Notes: a model not told the origin generated them from the letters alone. A stretch of DNA of 64,000 nt from Thalassobacillus devorans (GCF_011761345.1 NZ_JAASRY010000001.1:62001-126000); one strand, 5' to 3'. Shown: positions 16,542 through 25,258, counted from the stretch's first letter. Numbers and translations are program-made.

Positions 16542-17471
16542 ATGGCAAAGAAACAAATGGGGCTGCTGGTAATGGCTTACGGCACTCCTTATAAAGAAGA
16601 AGACCTTGAACGTTACTATACACACATTCGCCGGGGGCGCAAACCTTCGGAAGAAATGCTGCAGGACCTGCGCGAACGTTACGATGCTATTGGCGGGATA
16701 TCTCCGCTTGCACGGATCACAGAAGATCAGGGAAAAGCGATCGAAGCGAAACTGAATGAGCTTCAGGACGAGGTAGAGTTTAAACTCTACCTTGGTCTCA
16801 AACATATTGAACCGTTCATAGAGGATGCAGTAGCACAAATGGTGGAAGACGGTATCGAAGGGGCAGTCTCCCTTGTACTGGCACCGCATTATTCTACCTT
16901 CAGTGTCAAATCCTACAATGGTCGTGCTCAGGAAGAGGCAGCAAAACATGGATTGACAATCAAGTCCGTGGAGAGCTGGTATGATGAGCCAGGATTCATT
17001 GACTACTGGAAAGAACAAATAGATTCTGTTTATGAGCAAATGGATGATGCGGAAAAGGAGAAAGCCTGCCTGATCGTGTCTGCGCATAGCCTTCCGGAGA
17101 AAATTCTGCAAGGCGGTGATCCATACCCGGATCAGTTAAAAAAGACAGCAGACTTGATTGCCGAAGCTTCTGGTATCACCCAATACGAAATTGGCTGGCA
17201 GAGTGAAGGGAACACCCCGGATCCTTGGCTTGGACCGGACGTACAGGATTTAACGAGAGACTTATACAACGAAAAAGGCTATCGTTCCTTTGTCTATGCA
17301 CCGGTAGGTTTTGTATCTGACCACCTTGAAGTTCTTTATGACAATGATTACGAATGTAAAGTTGTCTGTGATGAAGTAGGTGCGAATTACTATCGTCCGG
17401 ATATGCCTAATACCCATCCTAAATTCATTGATACTTTAGCAAAAGTCGTTTTGGAAAAAGTGAAAGAATAG
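16542..17471 (+). CDS. hemH: Coproporphyrin ferrochelatase HemH (CpfC)
   Basis: Inserts Fe2+ into coproporphyrin III in the Gram-positive heme pathway, 309 aa from the ATG at 16542 (SD AGAGGTG eight bases upstream; an adjoining TTG is less likely). The family regions [26 protein letters not shown] (catalytic His) and [13 protein letters not shown] are present, followed by [13 protein letters not shown] with the second catalytic acidic residue. It is soluble and shorter than proteobacterial enzymes, as expected for B. subtilis-type HemH. Confidence 0.97.
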   Translation: MAKKQMGLLVMAYGTPYKEEDLERYYTHIRRGRKPSEEMLQDLRERYDAIGGISPLARITEDQGKAIEAKLNELQDEVEFKLYLGLKHIEPFIEDAVAQMVEDGIEGAVSLVLAPHYSTFSVKSYNGRAQEEAAKHGLTIKSVESWYDEPGFIDYWKEQIDSVYEQMDDAEKEKACLIVSAHSLPEKILQGGDPYPDQLKKTADLIAEASGITQYEIGWQSEGNTPDPWLGPDVQDLTRDLYNEKGYRSFVYAPVGFVSDHLEVLYDNDYECKVVCDEVGANYYRPDMPNTHPKFIDTLAKVVLEKVKE

Positions 17472-17480
17472 GGGATGTCC

Positions 17481-18884
17481 ATGTCTGAAACTAAACAAAT
17501 TGTAGTAGTCGGCGGCGGAATTACAGGTCTCGCTGCCGCTTACTATTTACAAAAAGAAATCAAACATCAGCAGCTTCCTTATGAGGTTAAGCTGTTGGAA
17601 GCGAGTGATAAATTAGGCGGAAAAATCAAAACGGAACAGAGGGATGGCTTCACGATCGAACGAGGACCGGATTCCTTTTTAGCCCGAAAGAAAAGTGCAT
17701 CGGAGCTCGCTTCTGAAGTCGGTCTTGGCGATAAGCTGGTTCCCAATGGTACTGGTCAATCGTATATTTTAGTGAAAAATAAGCTTCATAAAATGCCGAG
17801 TGGCTCTTTTATGGGAATTCCGACGAAAGTACGTCCGTTTCTGTTTTCCGGTTTGTTTTCCCCAGTCGGGAAAGTGAAAGCCTCAAAGGACTTCGTCAAA
17901 TCGAAAGGCGCTCAGCAGGACGACCAGTCACTTGGTCATTTTTTCCGTAATCGTCTTGGAGATGAAGTAGTTGAAAATCTGATTGAGCCGTTATTATCCG
18001 GAATATATGCCGGCGACATTGATAATCTTAGCCTAATGTCCACGTTTCCAAATTTTTATCATCTGGAACAGGAATACGGGAGCTTGATTAAAGGCTTGAA
18101 TAAAACGATGCCTGCCCGAAAACCTGTTAAAAAAGGCAAAAAGCCAAGCATGTTTTTAACGTTGAAAGATGGTTTGGAGTCGTTGGTAGAGGCGGTTACT
18201 GACCATCTTGACGAAGGTACAGTCCATACGAATAAAGCGGTAGATCACATTGAAAAGAAAGCCAGCCATTATAACCTGTTATTAAATGACGGAACTGTCA
18301 TGGAAGCAGCCTCCGTGATTTTGGCTACGCCTCATTTTGCCGCGGAGCGGATGTTAAGTAAACATGATTTTATGAAGCCGTTCCAGGGGATGCCAGCTAC
18401 ATCTGTCGCGAACGTGGCGCTGGCTTTCGATGCCTCTGCGGTCAAAAAAGACATAGATGGAACCGGATTTGTGGTGTCCCGTAACAGTGATTTCCGCATT
18501 ACTGCCTGTACATGGACGCATAAAAAATGGCCTCACTCAACGCCGGAAGGAAAAGTCCTGCTCCGCTGCTATGTCGGGAAACCGGATGACCAGGAAGTCG
18601 TTGACCTATCTGATGGAGAAATTGTTGATATCGTCCTGAAGGATCTCAATAAAACCATGAACATTACCGCTGATCCGGAATTTTCCGTTATTACCCGCTG
18701 GAAAAATGCGATGCCGCAATACACGGTTGGTCACAAACAGCGAATGAATGAAATACAGCAAGCAATGGAACAGGAACTTCCAGGCGTGTACCTGGCAGGA
18801 GGGTCCTATCACGGCGTCGGTGTTCCCGACTGTATTGACCAGGGAAAGGAAGCAGTCGAAAAAGTATTGAAATACCTGAAATAA
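17481..18884 (+). CDS. hemY: Coproporphyrinogen III oxidase HemY (CgoX)
   Basis: FAD-dependent oxidase making coproporphyrin III for HemH, 467 aa. The ATG at 17481 is chosen because an ATG at 17475 abuts the AGGGG SD. An N-terminal Rossmann motif IVVVGGGITGLAAAYYL binds FAD; DGFTIERGPDSFLARK and the C-terminal GVYLAGGSYHGVGVPDCIDQG are typical of the family. It is last of the hemE-hemH-hemY operon and is followed by a terminator at 18912. The final decarboxylase (HemQ/ChdC) is not in this window. Confidence 0.97.
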   Translation: MSETKQIVVVGGGITGLAAAYYLQKEIKHQQLPYEVKLLEASDKLGGKIKTEQRDGFTIERGPDSFLARKKSASELASEVGLGDKLVPNGTGQSYILVKNKLHKMPSGSFMGIPTKVRPFLFSGLFSPVGKVKASKDFVKSKGAQQDDQSLGHFFRNRLGDEVVENLIEPLLSGIYAGDIDNLSLMSTFPNFYHLEQEYGSLIKGLNKTMPARKPVKKGKKPSMFLTLKDGLESLVEAVTDHLDEGTVHTNKAVDHIEKKASHYNLLLNDGTVMEAASVILATPHFAAERMLSKHDFMKPFQGMPATSVANVALAFDASAVKKDIDGTGFVVSRNSDFRITACTWTHKKWPHSTPEGKVLLRCYVGKPDDQEVVDLSDGEIVDIVLKDLNKTMNITADPEFSVITRWKNAMPQYTVGHKQRMNEIQQAMEQELPGVYLAGGSYHGVGVPDCIDQGKEAVEKVLKYLK

Positions 18885-18911
18885 TAATTTTCATGAATGC
18901 AGTATAACGCC

Positions 18912-18940
18912 AAGCTCAGAATTTAATTCTGGGCTTTTTT
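18912..18940 (+). terminator. Terminator of hemEHY
   Basis: AAGCTCAGAATT pairs with AATTCTGGGCTT (two G-U pairs) and is followed by T. Confidence 0.88.
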
Positions 18941-19058
18941 CTTCCTCTATAACCGTTCTAACATTAGTTATTATTCTTTCCATTTATAGGTGCGGTTGAA
19001 GCACATTGTTACCGCTAATACTACAGATGACCATCGATATAAGAAAAGAGGTTATCTT

Positions 19059-19766
19059 ATGAAAAAGCTTATCACACAGGGATTTTCCCTGTTTTTAATG
19101 ACATTTCTAATTGCTTGTGCCGCAGGAAATGACGAGGGAATGCGCGATGTAAACAATGATCCGCAGCAGGTTAACTTTGGTCCTGATGATTTTACTCCAA
19201 GGCAGGATAACATCCAGCGGGATGAATATCGCTTTTTTACTGACTATGATCTTGGAGAATATACACAACGGGACAACTATGAGAATCCTAATGGCAGTAA
19301 CTATCCGAACGGGGATAACGTAACGCCGGACAATCGTAATGACGAAACAGATCAGAACCAGCCGCAACAGCCTCAGGGAGATTCAAACGTTAATGATATC
19401 CAACAGCAAGTTGTTGATCTTACCAACAAGGAGCGGGAAAAGAATGGTCTTAAACCGCTCAAAATTGATACGGAAGTGATGGAGGTCGCACAGGAAAAGT
19501 CAGAAGATATGGCGGAAAATGATTATTTCAGCCATAACTCTCCGACTTATGGCAGTCCTTTTGACATGATGAAAGACTTTGGAGTCGACTATCAAAGAGC
19601 GGCAGAAAACATTGCAGCCGGTCAGCAGACGCCTGAAAGTGTCGTAGAAGGATGGATGAACAGTTCTGGACACAGGAAAAATATTTTAAATGGACAGTTG
19701 ACACATATCGGTGTCGGTTATGATGCGAATGGGGATTACTGGACCCAAATGTTCATCAGAAAATAA
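19059..19766 (+). CDS. CAP/SCP-domain lipoprotein (YkwD-like)
   Basis: 235 aa, starting at ATG 19059 with SD AAGAGG. The N-terminal signal carries a lipobox-like FLIAC, then a long Asn/Asp/Gln-rich linker (about residues 45-110), then a C-terminal CAP domain (about 120-235) with HNSPTYGSPFDMM, AAENIAAG and NSSGHRKNIL. Bacterial CAP proteins of spore formers (YkwD, SafA-associated) are extracellular and of uncertain function; no protease or lytic activity can be inferred. It is a single-gene unit with its own terminator. Confidence 0.88.
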   Translation: MKKLITQGFSLFLMTFLIACAAGNDEGMRDVNNDPQQVNFGPDDFTPRQDNIQRDEYRFFTDYDLGEYTQRDNYENPNGSNYPNGDNVTPDNRNDETDQNQPQQPQGDSNVNDIQQQVVDLTNKEREKNGLKPLKIDTEVMEVAQEKSEDMAENDYFSHNSPTYGSPFDMMKDFGVDYQRAAENIAAGQQTPESVVEGWMNSSGHRKNILNGQLTHIGVGYDANGDYWTQMFIRK

Positions 19767-19774
19767 ATATGAAT

Positions 19775-19809
19775 AAAAAGAATTCCGCTAACTGGCGGGA
19801 TTCTTTTTT
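19775..19809 (+). terminator. Terminator of the CAP-domain gene
   Basis: AAAAAGAAT-TCCGC pairs with GCGGG-ATTCTTTTT and ends in T-tract. Confidence 0.88.
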
Positions 19810-19888
19810 CGTAAAGAAATGTTTAGAACAGAGGCTGAATTTTTCTTGAAGAGATGAAAATCTGTTATAGTCATGTTAATACAAAACA

Positions 19889-19920
19889 TAAAAAATAGGA
19901 CAGCTATATAACAGCTGTCC
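19889..19920 (-). terminator. Terminator of yhfH (minus strand)
   Basis: On the minus strand GGACAGCT pairs with AGCTGTCC (7-nt loop), followed by TATTTTTT. Confidence 0.88.
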
Positions 19921-19965
19921 CAAGGTGAAAGGAAATCATCGCAAAGGATATTCGATTAACAGCAC

Positions 19966-20094
19966 TTAGCGTGCTGGATGATCGCATTCATCACAAAGGT
20001 TGCCGTAGCAGTCTGCTTTCTCATCAATGGCATTACCACAGCTTGCACACTGTTTACGTGGAAGATTTTTAAAGAATTCAACAATACTCATCAT
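19966..20094 (-). CDS. yhfH: Small zinc-ribbon-like protein YhfH
   Basis: 42 aa, starting at ATG 20094 with SD AGGAGG about eight bases upstream. The protein has EFFKNLPRKQCASCG and CYGNLCDEC, so two CxxC-type pairs suited to one zinc ion. It matches the B. subtilis YhfH family in length and pattern (VTEFFKNLPQKQCTSCG-like) and lies next to yhfI as there. Its function is unknown. It has its own terminator. Confidence 0.88.
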   Translation of the reverse strand: MMSIVEFFKNLPRKQCASCGNAIDEKADCYGNLCDECDHPAR

Positions 20095-20224
20095 GAAAAT
20101 CGCCTCCTGATTTTGTGTTTGAAGTTAGTATACCCATATTGTAATATAACAAAACACAGAATACAATAGGCTGTTATAAAACAATTTTAAAATAGTAAAT
20201 ATGTTGGAAAAAGGAGGAACTCAT

Positions 20225-20959
20225 ATGAAAGTGACTGTCATTGGCTATTGGGGAGCTTATCCGGCAGTTAAAAGTGCGACATCATGCTATTTATTCGAAC
20301 AGGATAACTTTCGTTTGCTGGTGGATTGTGGCAGTGGGAGTATGTCCAGATTGCAGAAATTTACTGATCCTTTTCAGTTAGATGCAGTACTTATTTCCCA
20401 TTATCATCAGGATCACATTGCGGATGTTGGCGTCCTGCAATATGCCTGGCTGGTACAGAACACCTTACAAGACACTAATAGGAAACTGCCAATTTATGGA
20501 CATCCGTTTGATACAGCGAAGTTCAACTCGTTATCGCATCAGTACACAGAAGGAAAAGCGTACGATCCAGCGGAAACTCTAAGTATCGGACCGTTTACGG
20601 TGAAATTTCAGGAGACGAACCATCCTGTTCCCTGTTACGGCATGGCAATCTCTCATGGTGAAGATAAAGTCGTTTATACAGCTGATACGAGCTTTTCCGA
20701 AGAGTGGATTCCTTTTGCTGAAGGCGCCGATTTATTAATTACAGATACAAATTTTTATAAAGGAATGGACGGGGCTGGTCCAGGCCATATGACGAGCGAG
20801 GAAGCAGGTGCTATTGCAGAAAAAGCAGGAGTTCATAAGCTATTGCTCAGCCATCTTCCTCATTTTGGTGAACACGGCCAGTTGGTCAAGGAAGCGAAAG
20901 AGAGGTATGAGGGACCGGTTTCGCTTGCAAGGGAAGGGTGGACATGGAAGAGCCGATGA
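20225..20959 (+). CDS. yhfI: MBL-fold metallohydrolase YhfI
   Basis: 244 aa from the ATG at 20225 (SD AAAGGAGG). The metallo-beta-lactamase fold is shown by SHYHQDH (HxHxDH metal site), CYLFEQ, VVYTADTSF (Asp ligand) and LLSHLPHFGEHG. Related RNase Z-like/phosphodiesterase proteins act on RNA or cyclic nucleotides; the substrate here is unknown. It directly precedes lplJ, matching the yhfI-lplJ order of B. subtilis. Confidence 0.92.
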   Translation: MKVTVIGYWGAYPAVKSATSCYLFEQDNFRLLVDCGSGSMSRLQKFTDPFQLDAVLISHYHQDHIADVGVLQYAWLVQNTLQDTNRKLPIYGHPFDTAKFNSLSHQYTEGKAYDPAETLSIGPFTVKFQETNHPVPCYGMAISHGEDKVVYTADTSFSEEWIPFAEGADLLITDTNFYKGMDGAGPGHMTSEEAGAIAEKAGVHKLLLSHLPHFGEHGQLVKEAKERYEGPVSLAREGWTWKSR

Positions 20960-21024
20960 ATTGTTTCTTTTGAGGGATTTAATTACAATGGTAGGTGGCA
21001 GAATAAATGAAAGGGCTGATTGTC

Positions 21025-22023
21025 ATGCTATTTATTGATAATGAGGGAATCAATGACCCGCGAATCAATCTGGCTATTGAAGAATACGCACTGAAAAATT
21101 TAGATATCAACGAAACATACTTATTGTTCTATATCAATAAACCATCGATCATTATTGGAAAAAACCAGAACACCGTAGAAGAAATCAATACCGACTATGT
21201 AGAAGAGAACGGAATTCATGTGGTTCGTCGTTTGTCAGGCGGTGGTGCTGTTTATCACGACCTTGGTAACTTGAACTTCAGCTTCATTACGAAAGATGAT
21301 GGGGATAGTTTCCATGATTTTGCGAAGTTTACGGAACCTGTAACAAAAGCGCTTAAGAAACTTGGCGTCGATGCTGAGCTTTCCGGACGAAACGATATTA
21401 CGGTTGATGGCCGTAAAATTTCCGGTAATGCGCAATTTTCCACGCGCGGCCGTATGTTCAGCCATGGAACCTTGATGTTCGACTCGGAAGTTGAGCATGT
21501 AGTAAAATCATTAAATGTAAAAACGGAAAAGATCAAATCCAAAGGCATTAAGTCGATACGAAGCCGTGTTGCTAACATTGCCGAATATCTGGATGAAAAA
21601 ATTACGATGGACGAGTTCAAGCGTCTTATCCTTCGTTATATTTTCGATGTGGAAGATGTAAAGGATGTGCCGCAATATAAATTGACTGAAGAAGATTGGG
21701 AAGCCATTCACAAGTTGTCAGAAGAGCGCTATCAGAACTGGGAATGGAATTATGGCAAATCACCGAAATTTAATATCCAGCATACGAAGCGGTATGAAGG
21801 GGCAGGCAGTTATGATGTCCGCCTTGATGTAGCGAAGGGTATGATTAAAAACGTGAAAATTTACGGGGACTTTTTCGGCGTAGGTGATATTAGTGAAATC
21901 GAGGAGCGTCTGATCGGTACAAAGTATGAGAAAAATGCTATCTCGGAAGCATTGGCTGATGTAGATATTTCCCATTATCTTGGCAAAATTACAAAAGAAG
22001 ATTTTCTCAATATCCTTTATTAA
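21025..22023 (+). CDS. lplJ: Lipoate-protein ligase LplJ
   Basis: 332 aa from the ATG at 21025 (SD AAAGGG); the ATG at 21007 would add six residues not usual in LplJ, which begins MLFIDN. It activates lipoate with ATP and transfers it to E2/GcvH proteins. The signature RRLSGGGAVYHDLGNLNFSF and lysine-containing KISGNAQF are intact. The C-terminal accessory domain (about 250-332) is complete. The terminator is at 22032. Confidence 0.97.
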   Translation: MLFIDNEGINDPRINLAIEEYALKNLDINETYLLFYINKPSIIIGKNQNTVEEINTDYVEENGIHVVRRLSGGGAVYHDLGNLNFSFITKDDGDSFHDFAKFTEPVTKALKKLGVDAELSGRNDITVDGRKISGNAQFSTRGRMFSHGTLMFDSEVEHVVKSLNVKTEKIKSKGIKSIRSRVANIAEYLDEKITMDEFKRLILRYIFDVEDVKDVPQYKLTEEDWEAIHKLSEERYQNWEWNYGKSPKFNIQHTKRYEGAGSYDVRLDVAKGMIKNVKIYGDFFGVGDISEIEERLIGTKYEKNAISEALADVDISHYLGKITKEDFLNILY

Positions 22024-22031
22024 TACCAGTG

Positions 22032-22060
22032 AAAAGACTCCTAAATACGGGAGTCTTTTT
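22032..22060 (+). terminator. Terminator of lplJ
   Basis: AAAAGACTCC pairs with GGAGTCTTTT across an 8-nt loop, T-run at the end. Confidence 0.92.
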
Positions 22061-22093
22061 ATTTGACCAAAATCTATAATAATTAATCCCTTG

Positions 22094-22122
22094 TTGCAGG
22101 AAAGTTTTCGGTATTTTATAAT
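22094..22122 (+). promoter_or_regulatory. Sigma-A promoter of the acyl-CoA synthetase gene
   Basis: TTGCAG, 17-bp spacer, TATAAT at 22117-22122. Transcription should start about 22129, just upstream of the FadR-type site. Confidence 0.85.
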
Positions 22123-22148
22123 TAGAATGAATATTTTTTACAGAATGG

Positions 22149-22166
22149 TGAATGACCATTCATTCA
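22149..22166 (+). promoter_or_regulatory. FadR (YsiA)-type operator
   Basis: TGAATGA-CCAT-TCATTCA is a perfect 7+7 dyad matching the known B. subtilis FadR box (TGAATGAMTANTCATTCA) in both arms. It lies about 20 bp after the expected transcription start, where a bound repressor would block elongation; acyl-CoA would relieve it. Confidence 0.88.
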
Positions 22167-22190
22167 TTTTATTGCGAAGGGGGACGCATT

Positions 22191-23729
22191 ATGAATATCA
22201 GTGATCAATTATCATTGACGGCTAAGCAGCAACCAGACAAGGCAGCGTACATATTTCAGGATAAGGAAACCAGCTATCAGGAATTAGAAGTAGCCGTCAC
22301 AAAGTTTGCTTCCAGTCTTAAGCAGCTTGGTTATGGAAAAGGGGATCACATCGCATTGGTCGTTGGTAATAGTCCGTTTTTTGTTATTGGTCTGTATGGA
22401 GCTTTGCGAATCGGAGCCACGGTAATCCCAATCAATCCGATTTATACGGTTGATGAAATGAGCTATATTTTGAAAAACGGAGACGTAAAAGGCGTTATTA
22501 CGATGGATGTCCTGCTCGAGAAATTTGAACATATGGATGCAGCCATTCCGGGAATCAGGCATTATTTTGTTGGAGAGACCGGAGGAAATCCGGACTGGGA
22601 ACAGGCTTCTTTAAGTGGAAAAATGAAACCGTTTACAAATGCTGTCGGAGCAGGAAGTTTGGAGCTGGAACGTCCGGAGCTTAACGACGAGGATACCGCT
22701 GTTATTCTCTATACTTCCGGAACGACCGGAAAGCCGAAAGGGGCGATGCTCACCCATAGAAACATCTATTCTAATGCCAAAGATGTTGCGGACTATCTGG
22801 AATTTACCAATGATGACAGGGTGATTGCTGCACTGCCAATGTTTCATGTTTTCTGTCTGACTGTTGCCTTGAACGGTCCTTTGATGAATGGGGGGACTGT
22901 ACTGATTGTGCCAAAATTCTCTCCGCAGGATGTTTTTACAATTTCTCAAGAGAGGAAGGCTACCGTATTTGCGGGCGTGCCGACAATGTATAACTACCTG
23001 CTGCAAACCGGAGATGACATGGAGGAAACGTTCAAGCATAACCGTCTCTGTATTTCCGGCGGTGCTTCGATGCCAGTTGCACTTTTGAAAGCATTCGAGA
23101 AAAAATTCGATGTCATCGTTTCCGAAGGCTACGGTCTTTCTGAAGCCAGCCCTGTTACTTGCTTCAACCCGCTTGACCGCCCTCGGAAACCAGGATCGAT
23201 CGGCACGAGTATTAAAAATGTCGAAAATCGTGTCGTGGACGAGCTCGGAGAAGAAATAGCACCAGGGGAAGTCGGAGAGTTGATCGTTAAAGGCCCGAAT
23301 GTGATGAAGGGCTATTACAAATTGCCCGAAGAAACCACTGTCGCTATTCGAGACGGATGGCTGTATACCGGGGATATGGCGAAAATGGACGATGAAGGGT
23401 ACTTCTACATCGTCGACCGCAAAAAAGACATGATCCTCGTTGGCGGCTACAACGTTTATCCGCGCGAAGTGGAAGAAGTGTTGTATGATCACCCTAACAT
23501 TTCGGAAGTAGCAGTCATCGGAGCCCCTCATCGGGATTCTGGTGAAACGGTGATCAGCTTTGTCGTATCCGATAATCCTGACTTGAATGAAGAACAGGTG
23601 ATCACATATTGTCAGGAACACCTGGCAAAATATAAAGTACCAACCAGTGTGGAATTTTTAGAAGAGCTCCCCAAGAATACGACAGGTAAAATTTTACGTA
23701 GAAACCTGCGCGAAAAGATCACTCAGTAA
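22191..23729 (+). CDS. lcfB: Long-chain acyl-CoA synthetase LcfB (YhfL)
   Basis: Fatty acid:CoA ligase that activates fatty acids for beta-oxidation, 512 aa from the ATG at 22191 (SD AAGGGGG). The AMP-binding P-loop YTSGTTGKPKGAM is near residue 173, with GYGLSEASPV, the DGWLYTGDMA core and the C-terminal KNTTGKILRR, in which the penultimate Lys is catalytic. The upstream FadR-type box and position after lplJ match B. subtilis lcfB. A frame of 336 codons on the opposite strand (22611-23621) is a shadow. Confidence 0.94.
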   Translation: MNISDQLSLTAKQQPDKAAYIFQDKETSYQELEVAVTKFASSLKQLGYGKGDHIALVVGNSPFFVIGLYGALRIGATVIPINPIYTVDEMSYILKNGDVKGVITMDVLLEKFEHMDAAIPGIRHYFVGETGGNPDWEQASLSGKMKPFTNAVGAGSLELERPELNDEDTAVILYTSGTTGKPKGAMLTHRNIYSNAKDVADYLEFTNDDRVIAALPMFHVFCLTVALNGPLMNGGTVLIVPKFSPQDVFTISQERKATVFAGVPTMYNYLLQTGDDMEETFKHNRLCISGGASMPVALLKAFEKKFDVIVSEGYGLSEASPVTCFNPLDRPRKPGSIGTSIKNVENRVVDELGEEIAPGEVGELIVKGPNVMKGYYKLPEETTVAIRDGWLYTGDMAKMDDEGYFYIVDRKKDMILVGGYNVYPREVEEVLYDHPNISEVAVIGAPHRDSGETVISFVVSDNPDLNEEQVITYCQEHLAKYKVPTSVEFLEELPKNTTGKILRRNLREKITQ

Positions 23730-23732
23730 GAA

Positions 23733-23763
23733 AAACGAGGCCCCGGTGCGGGCCTCGTTTTTG
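23733..23763 (+). terminator. Terminator of lcfB
   Basis: AAACGAGGCCC pairs with GGGCCTCGTTT, T-run follows. Confidence 0.95.
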
Positions 23764-23787
23764 TAGGAGAATATCTTCTTGTTGATT

Positions 23788-23935
23788 GTCTCATATATTA
23801 TGATGCTGTCTCATAAAATTTTAAATTTGTCTCATAAAAATTCCAATCTGTCTCTCTTATTTTCGAAATTGTCTCTCATCTTATTGTGATTTCTCTTATC
23901 TGGTAAGATTGTCTCTTATAGCGTGGTTTTATCTC
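23788..23935 (-). repeat. Helically phased GAGACAA array 2 (8 units, inverted)
   Basis: The complement GTCTC or a one-base variant starts at 23788, 23808, 23829, 23850, 23871, 23891 (TTCTC), 23911 and 23931 (ATCTC), again with a 20-21 bp period. Read on the minus strand most units fit ATRAGAGACAA. It fills the gap between convergent lcfB and the Sco1 gene, after the lcfB terminator. Same unit number, period and setting as array 1. Confidence 0.85.
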
Positions 23936-23966
23936 AAAAAATGACTGCCGCGATTGCAGCTTGAAA

Positions 23967-24560
23967 TCAGTCAACGTTCCTCATAATTCGTTTGAATACT
24001 TTTTCTTTATCGAAGCCTTCCCCCATGGAAAACTTCTCCATCAGGTAATTATCCTGGTCGATCAGGTAAGTGAACGAATCGTGTACAATATAGTCGGTGC
24101 CACGGTCTTCAAAGCGGAAGCGGAAAGGTTCTGCGAAAGCTTTCGTGTCGTCTAACGAGCCTCTTAAGAAAGTCCAGCCATTTTCATCCGGGCTTATGGC
24201 GTACGTCTCCATGTATTTCTGAATGCGTTCTGGCGTATCTTTTTCCGGGTCGATCGATATAGAAATGAATTCCACTTTATCTCCATAAACGCCTTCTTCT
24301 TTCAGCATCTCTCGAAGGTGCATCATCCGTTGGGTGGTGAGTGGACAGACATCCGGGCACTGGGTGTAATAAAATTCGATAAGCCGTACTTTCGGTTCCA
24401 TGTTTTCAAACTCATAGCTTTCGGCTGAGGCCGTTTCAAGCAGGACATCCTTCGGCAGCTGGACACCGGAATCACGCCAAACCTCAATGTACAGAATACC
24501 GAGTGTGATTCCGATGGCAATGATCCCGGCAAACATGACATAATATCTTTTTTTCATCAT
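23967..24560 (-). CDS. Sco1/SenC/YpmQ-type copper protein
   Basis: About 197 aa. Start is at ATG 24560 or 24557, immediately after the SD AGGGGGAG (24557 gives the better spacing). One N-terminal membrane anchor (about residues 5-22) leads to an extracytoplasmic thioredoxin-like domain with the copper motif YTQCPDVCP (CxxxC) and the partner His in YIVHDSFTYLID. Such proteins deliver copper to the CuA site of cytochrome c oxidase and act as a redox chaperone. The gene is convergent with lcfB. Confidence 0.93.
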   Translation of the reverse strand: MMKKRYYVMFAGIIAIGITLGILYIEVWRDSGVQLPKDVLLETASAESYEFENMEPKVRLIEFYYTQCPDVCPLTTQRMMHLREMLKEEGVYGDKVEFISISIDPEKDTPERIQKYMETYAISPDENGWTFLRGSLDDTKAFAEPFRFRFEDRGTDYIVHDSFTYLIDQDNYLMEKFSMGEGFDKEKVFKRIMRNVD

Positions 24561-24749
24561 AACTCCCCCTGCATCATTACGAATAGAATATACTTTTATC
24601 ATACAATGTTCTGGTAGGGGAAATAGGGGAAACTCGTGACGAACTGATGACAAAAATTTGAAGACAAATTCACAATTTCAACTGAAATCCGAATTAATTT
24701 CAAATAAATGAGAATTTTATGACAAAAACTAACAATAGCGCAAACGTTT

Positions 24750-24765
24750 TTGCGGTGTACCGCAA
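24750..24765. promoter_or_regulatory. Palindrome TTGCGGT-GT-ACCGCAA
   Basis: A 7+7 perfect inverted repeat within the 700-bp gap between the Sco1 gene and the next minus-strand gene. The preceding GCAAACGTTTTTGC partly repeats the theme. It may be an operator for the candidate RNA at 24820 or for the Sco1 gene about 190 bp away; no protein is assigned. Confidence 0.4.
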
Positions 24766-24819
24766 CACTTTTTCGGTGAAGGAATACCAGGTATATATTA
24801 AAATAAAATCATGAGTTAG

Positions 24820-24957
24820 TTGTTAATCACCTCGGTGGTTGACAACAGATTGGAAAAGCTTCCCAAGCTTTTTCATGGATTTAATTCCCTCACTCAAAAG
24901 TTTAACCAGTCGTCTCTTTGGCCAATATCCACCGTTTGGATATTGGTCCTTTTTTTA
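24820..24957 (+). ncRNA. Candidate terminator-ended small RNA
   Basis: No open frame with a ribosome binding site is present, but three strong plus-strand hairpins follow one another: 24820-24845 (12 pairs incl. two G-U wobbles), 24853-24874 (AAAAGCTT/AAGCTTTT) and 24920-24949 (GGCCAATATCC/GGATATTGGTCC) ending in seven T. The G-U wobbles favour an RNA over a DNA site. A weak TATATT-like -10 lies about 25 bp upstream. Not recognised as any known riboswitch or sRNA family. Confidence 0.5.
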
Positions 24958-24985
24958 TCTCTTTTTTTACATAGTCTCTGTTCAA

Positions 24986-25166
24986 GTAAAGCTCCCTTTA
25001 GTGGAAGACTCAGTTTTAAGATAAGTTGTTTCCGTTACGTTAGTAGCGGTTTGGAGGTCCGGGAAATCACTCGCTTTCCATGGGCGTACGGTGAGCTTCC
25101 TCGGGCTTAAAGCCCTGCGGGACCCCACAATATCTCGAAATCAAGTCTTCGACTTTTCGTCCCTTT
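24986..25166 (+). repeat. Copy B of intergenic hairpin repeat element
   Basis: About 180 bp, beginning AAGCTCCCTTTAGTGGAAG and GACTCAGTTTTAAGATA, with a GC-rich core (CTTTCCATGGGCGTACGGTG, AGCTTCCTCGGGC) and ending TATCTCGAAATCAAGTCTTCGAC. The right half of the hairpin core is missing compared with copy C. Terminal ends are imperfect inverted repeats. Confidence 0.75.
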
Positions 25167-25222
25167 AATTGAATAATTCTCTTATGAGAAATCAACAACA
25201 ACGCTCAAAAGAGTTGTTGCAT

Positions 25223-25254
25223 AAAAAAACTCCTCAATATGCCGTGAGGAGTTT
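25223..25254 (-). terminator. Terminator of the 25259-25729 gene
   Basis: On the minus strand AAACTCCTCA pairs with TGAGGAGTTT, followed by TTTTTTATG. Confidence 0.93.
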
Positions 25255-25258
25255 GTGG

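Noticed and set aside
16524-17111. Minus-strand open frame of 195 codons opposite hemH
   Set aside because: Shadow of the conserved ferrochelatase; no SD and no family resemblance.
22611-23621. Long minus-strand open frame (336 codons) opposite the acyl-CoA synthetase
   Set aside because: It is antisense to an unmistakable adenylate-forming enzyme, has no ribosome binding site and encodes an improbable His/Cys/Phe-rich composition.
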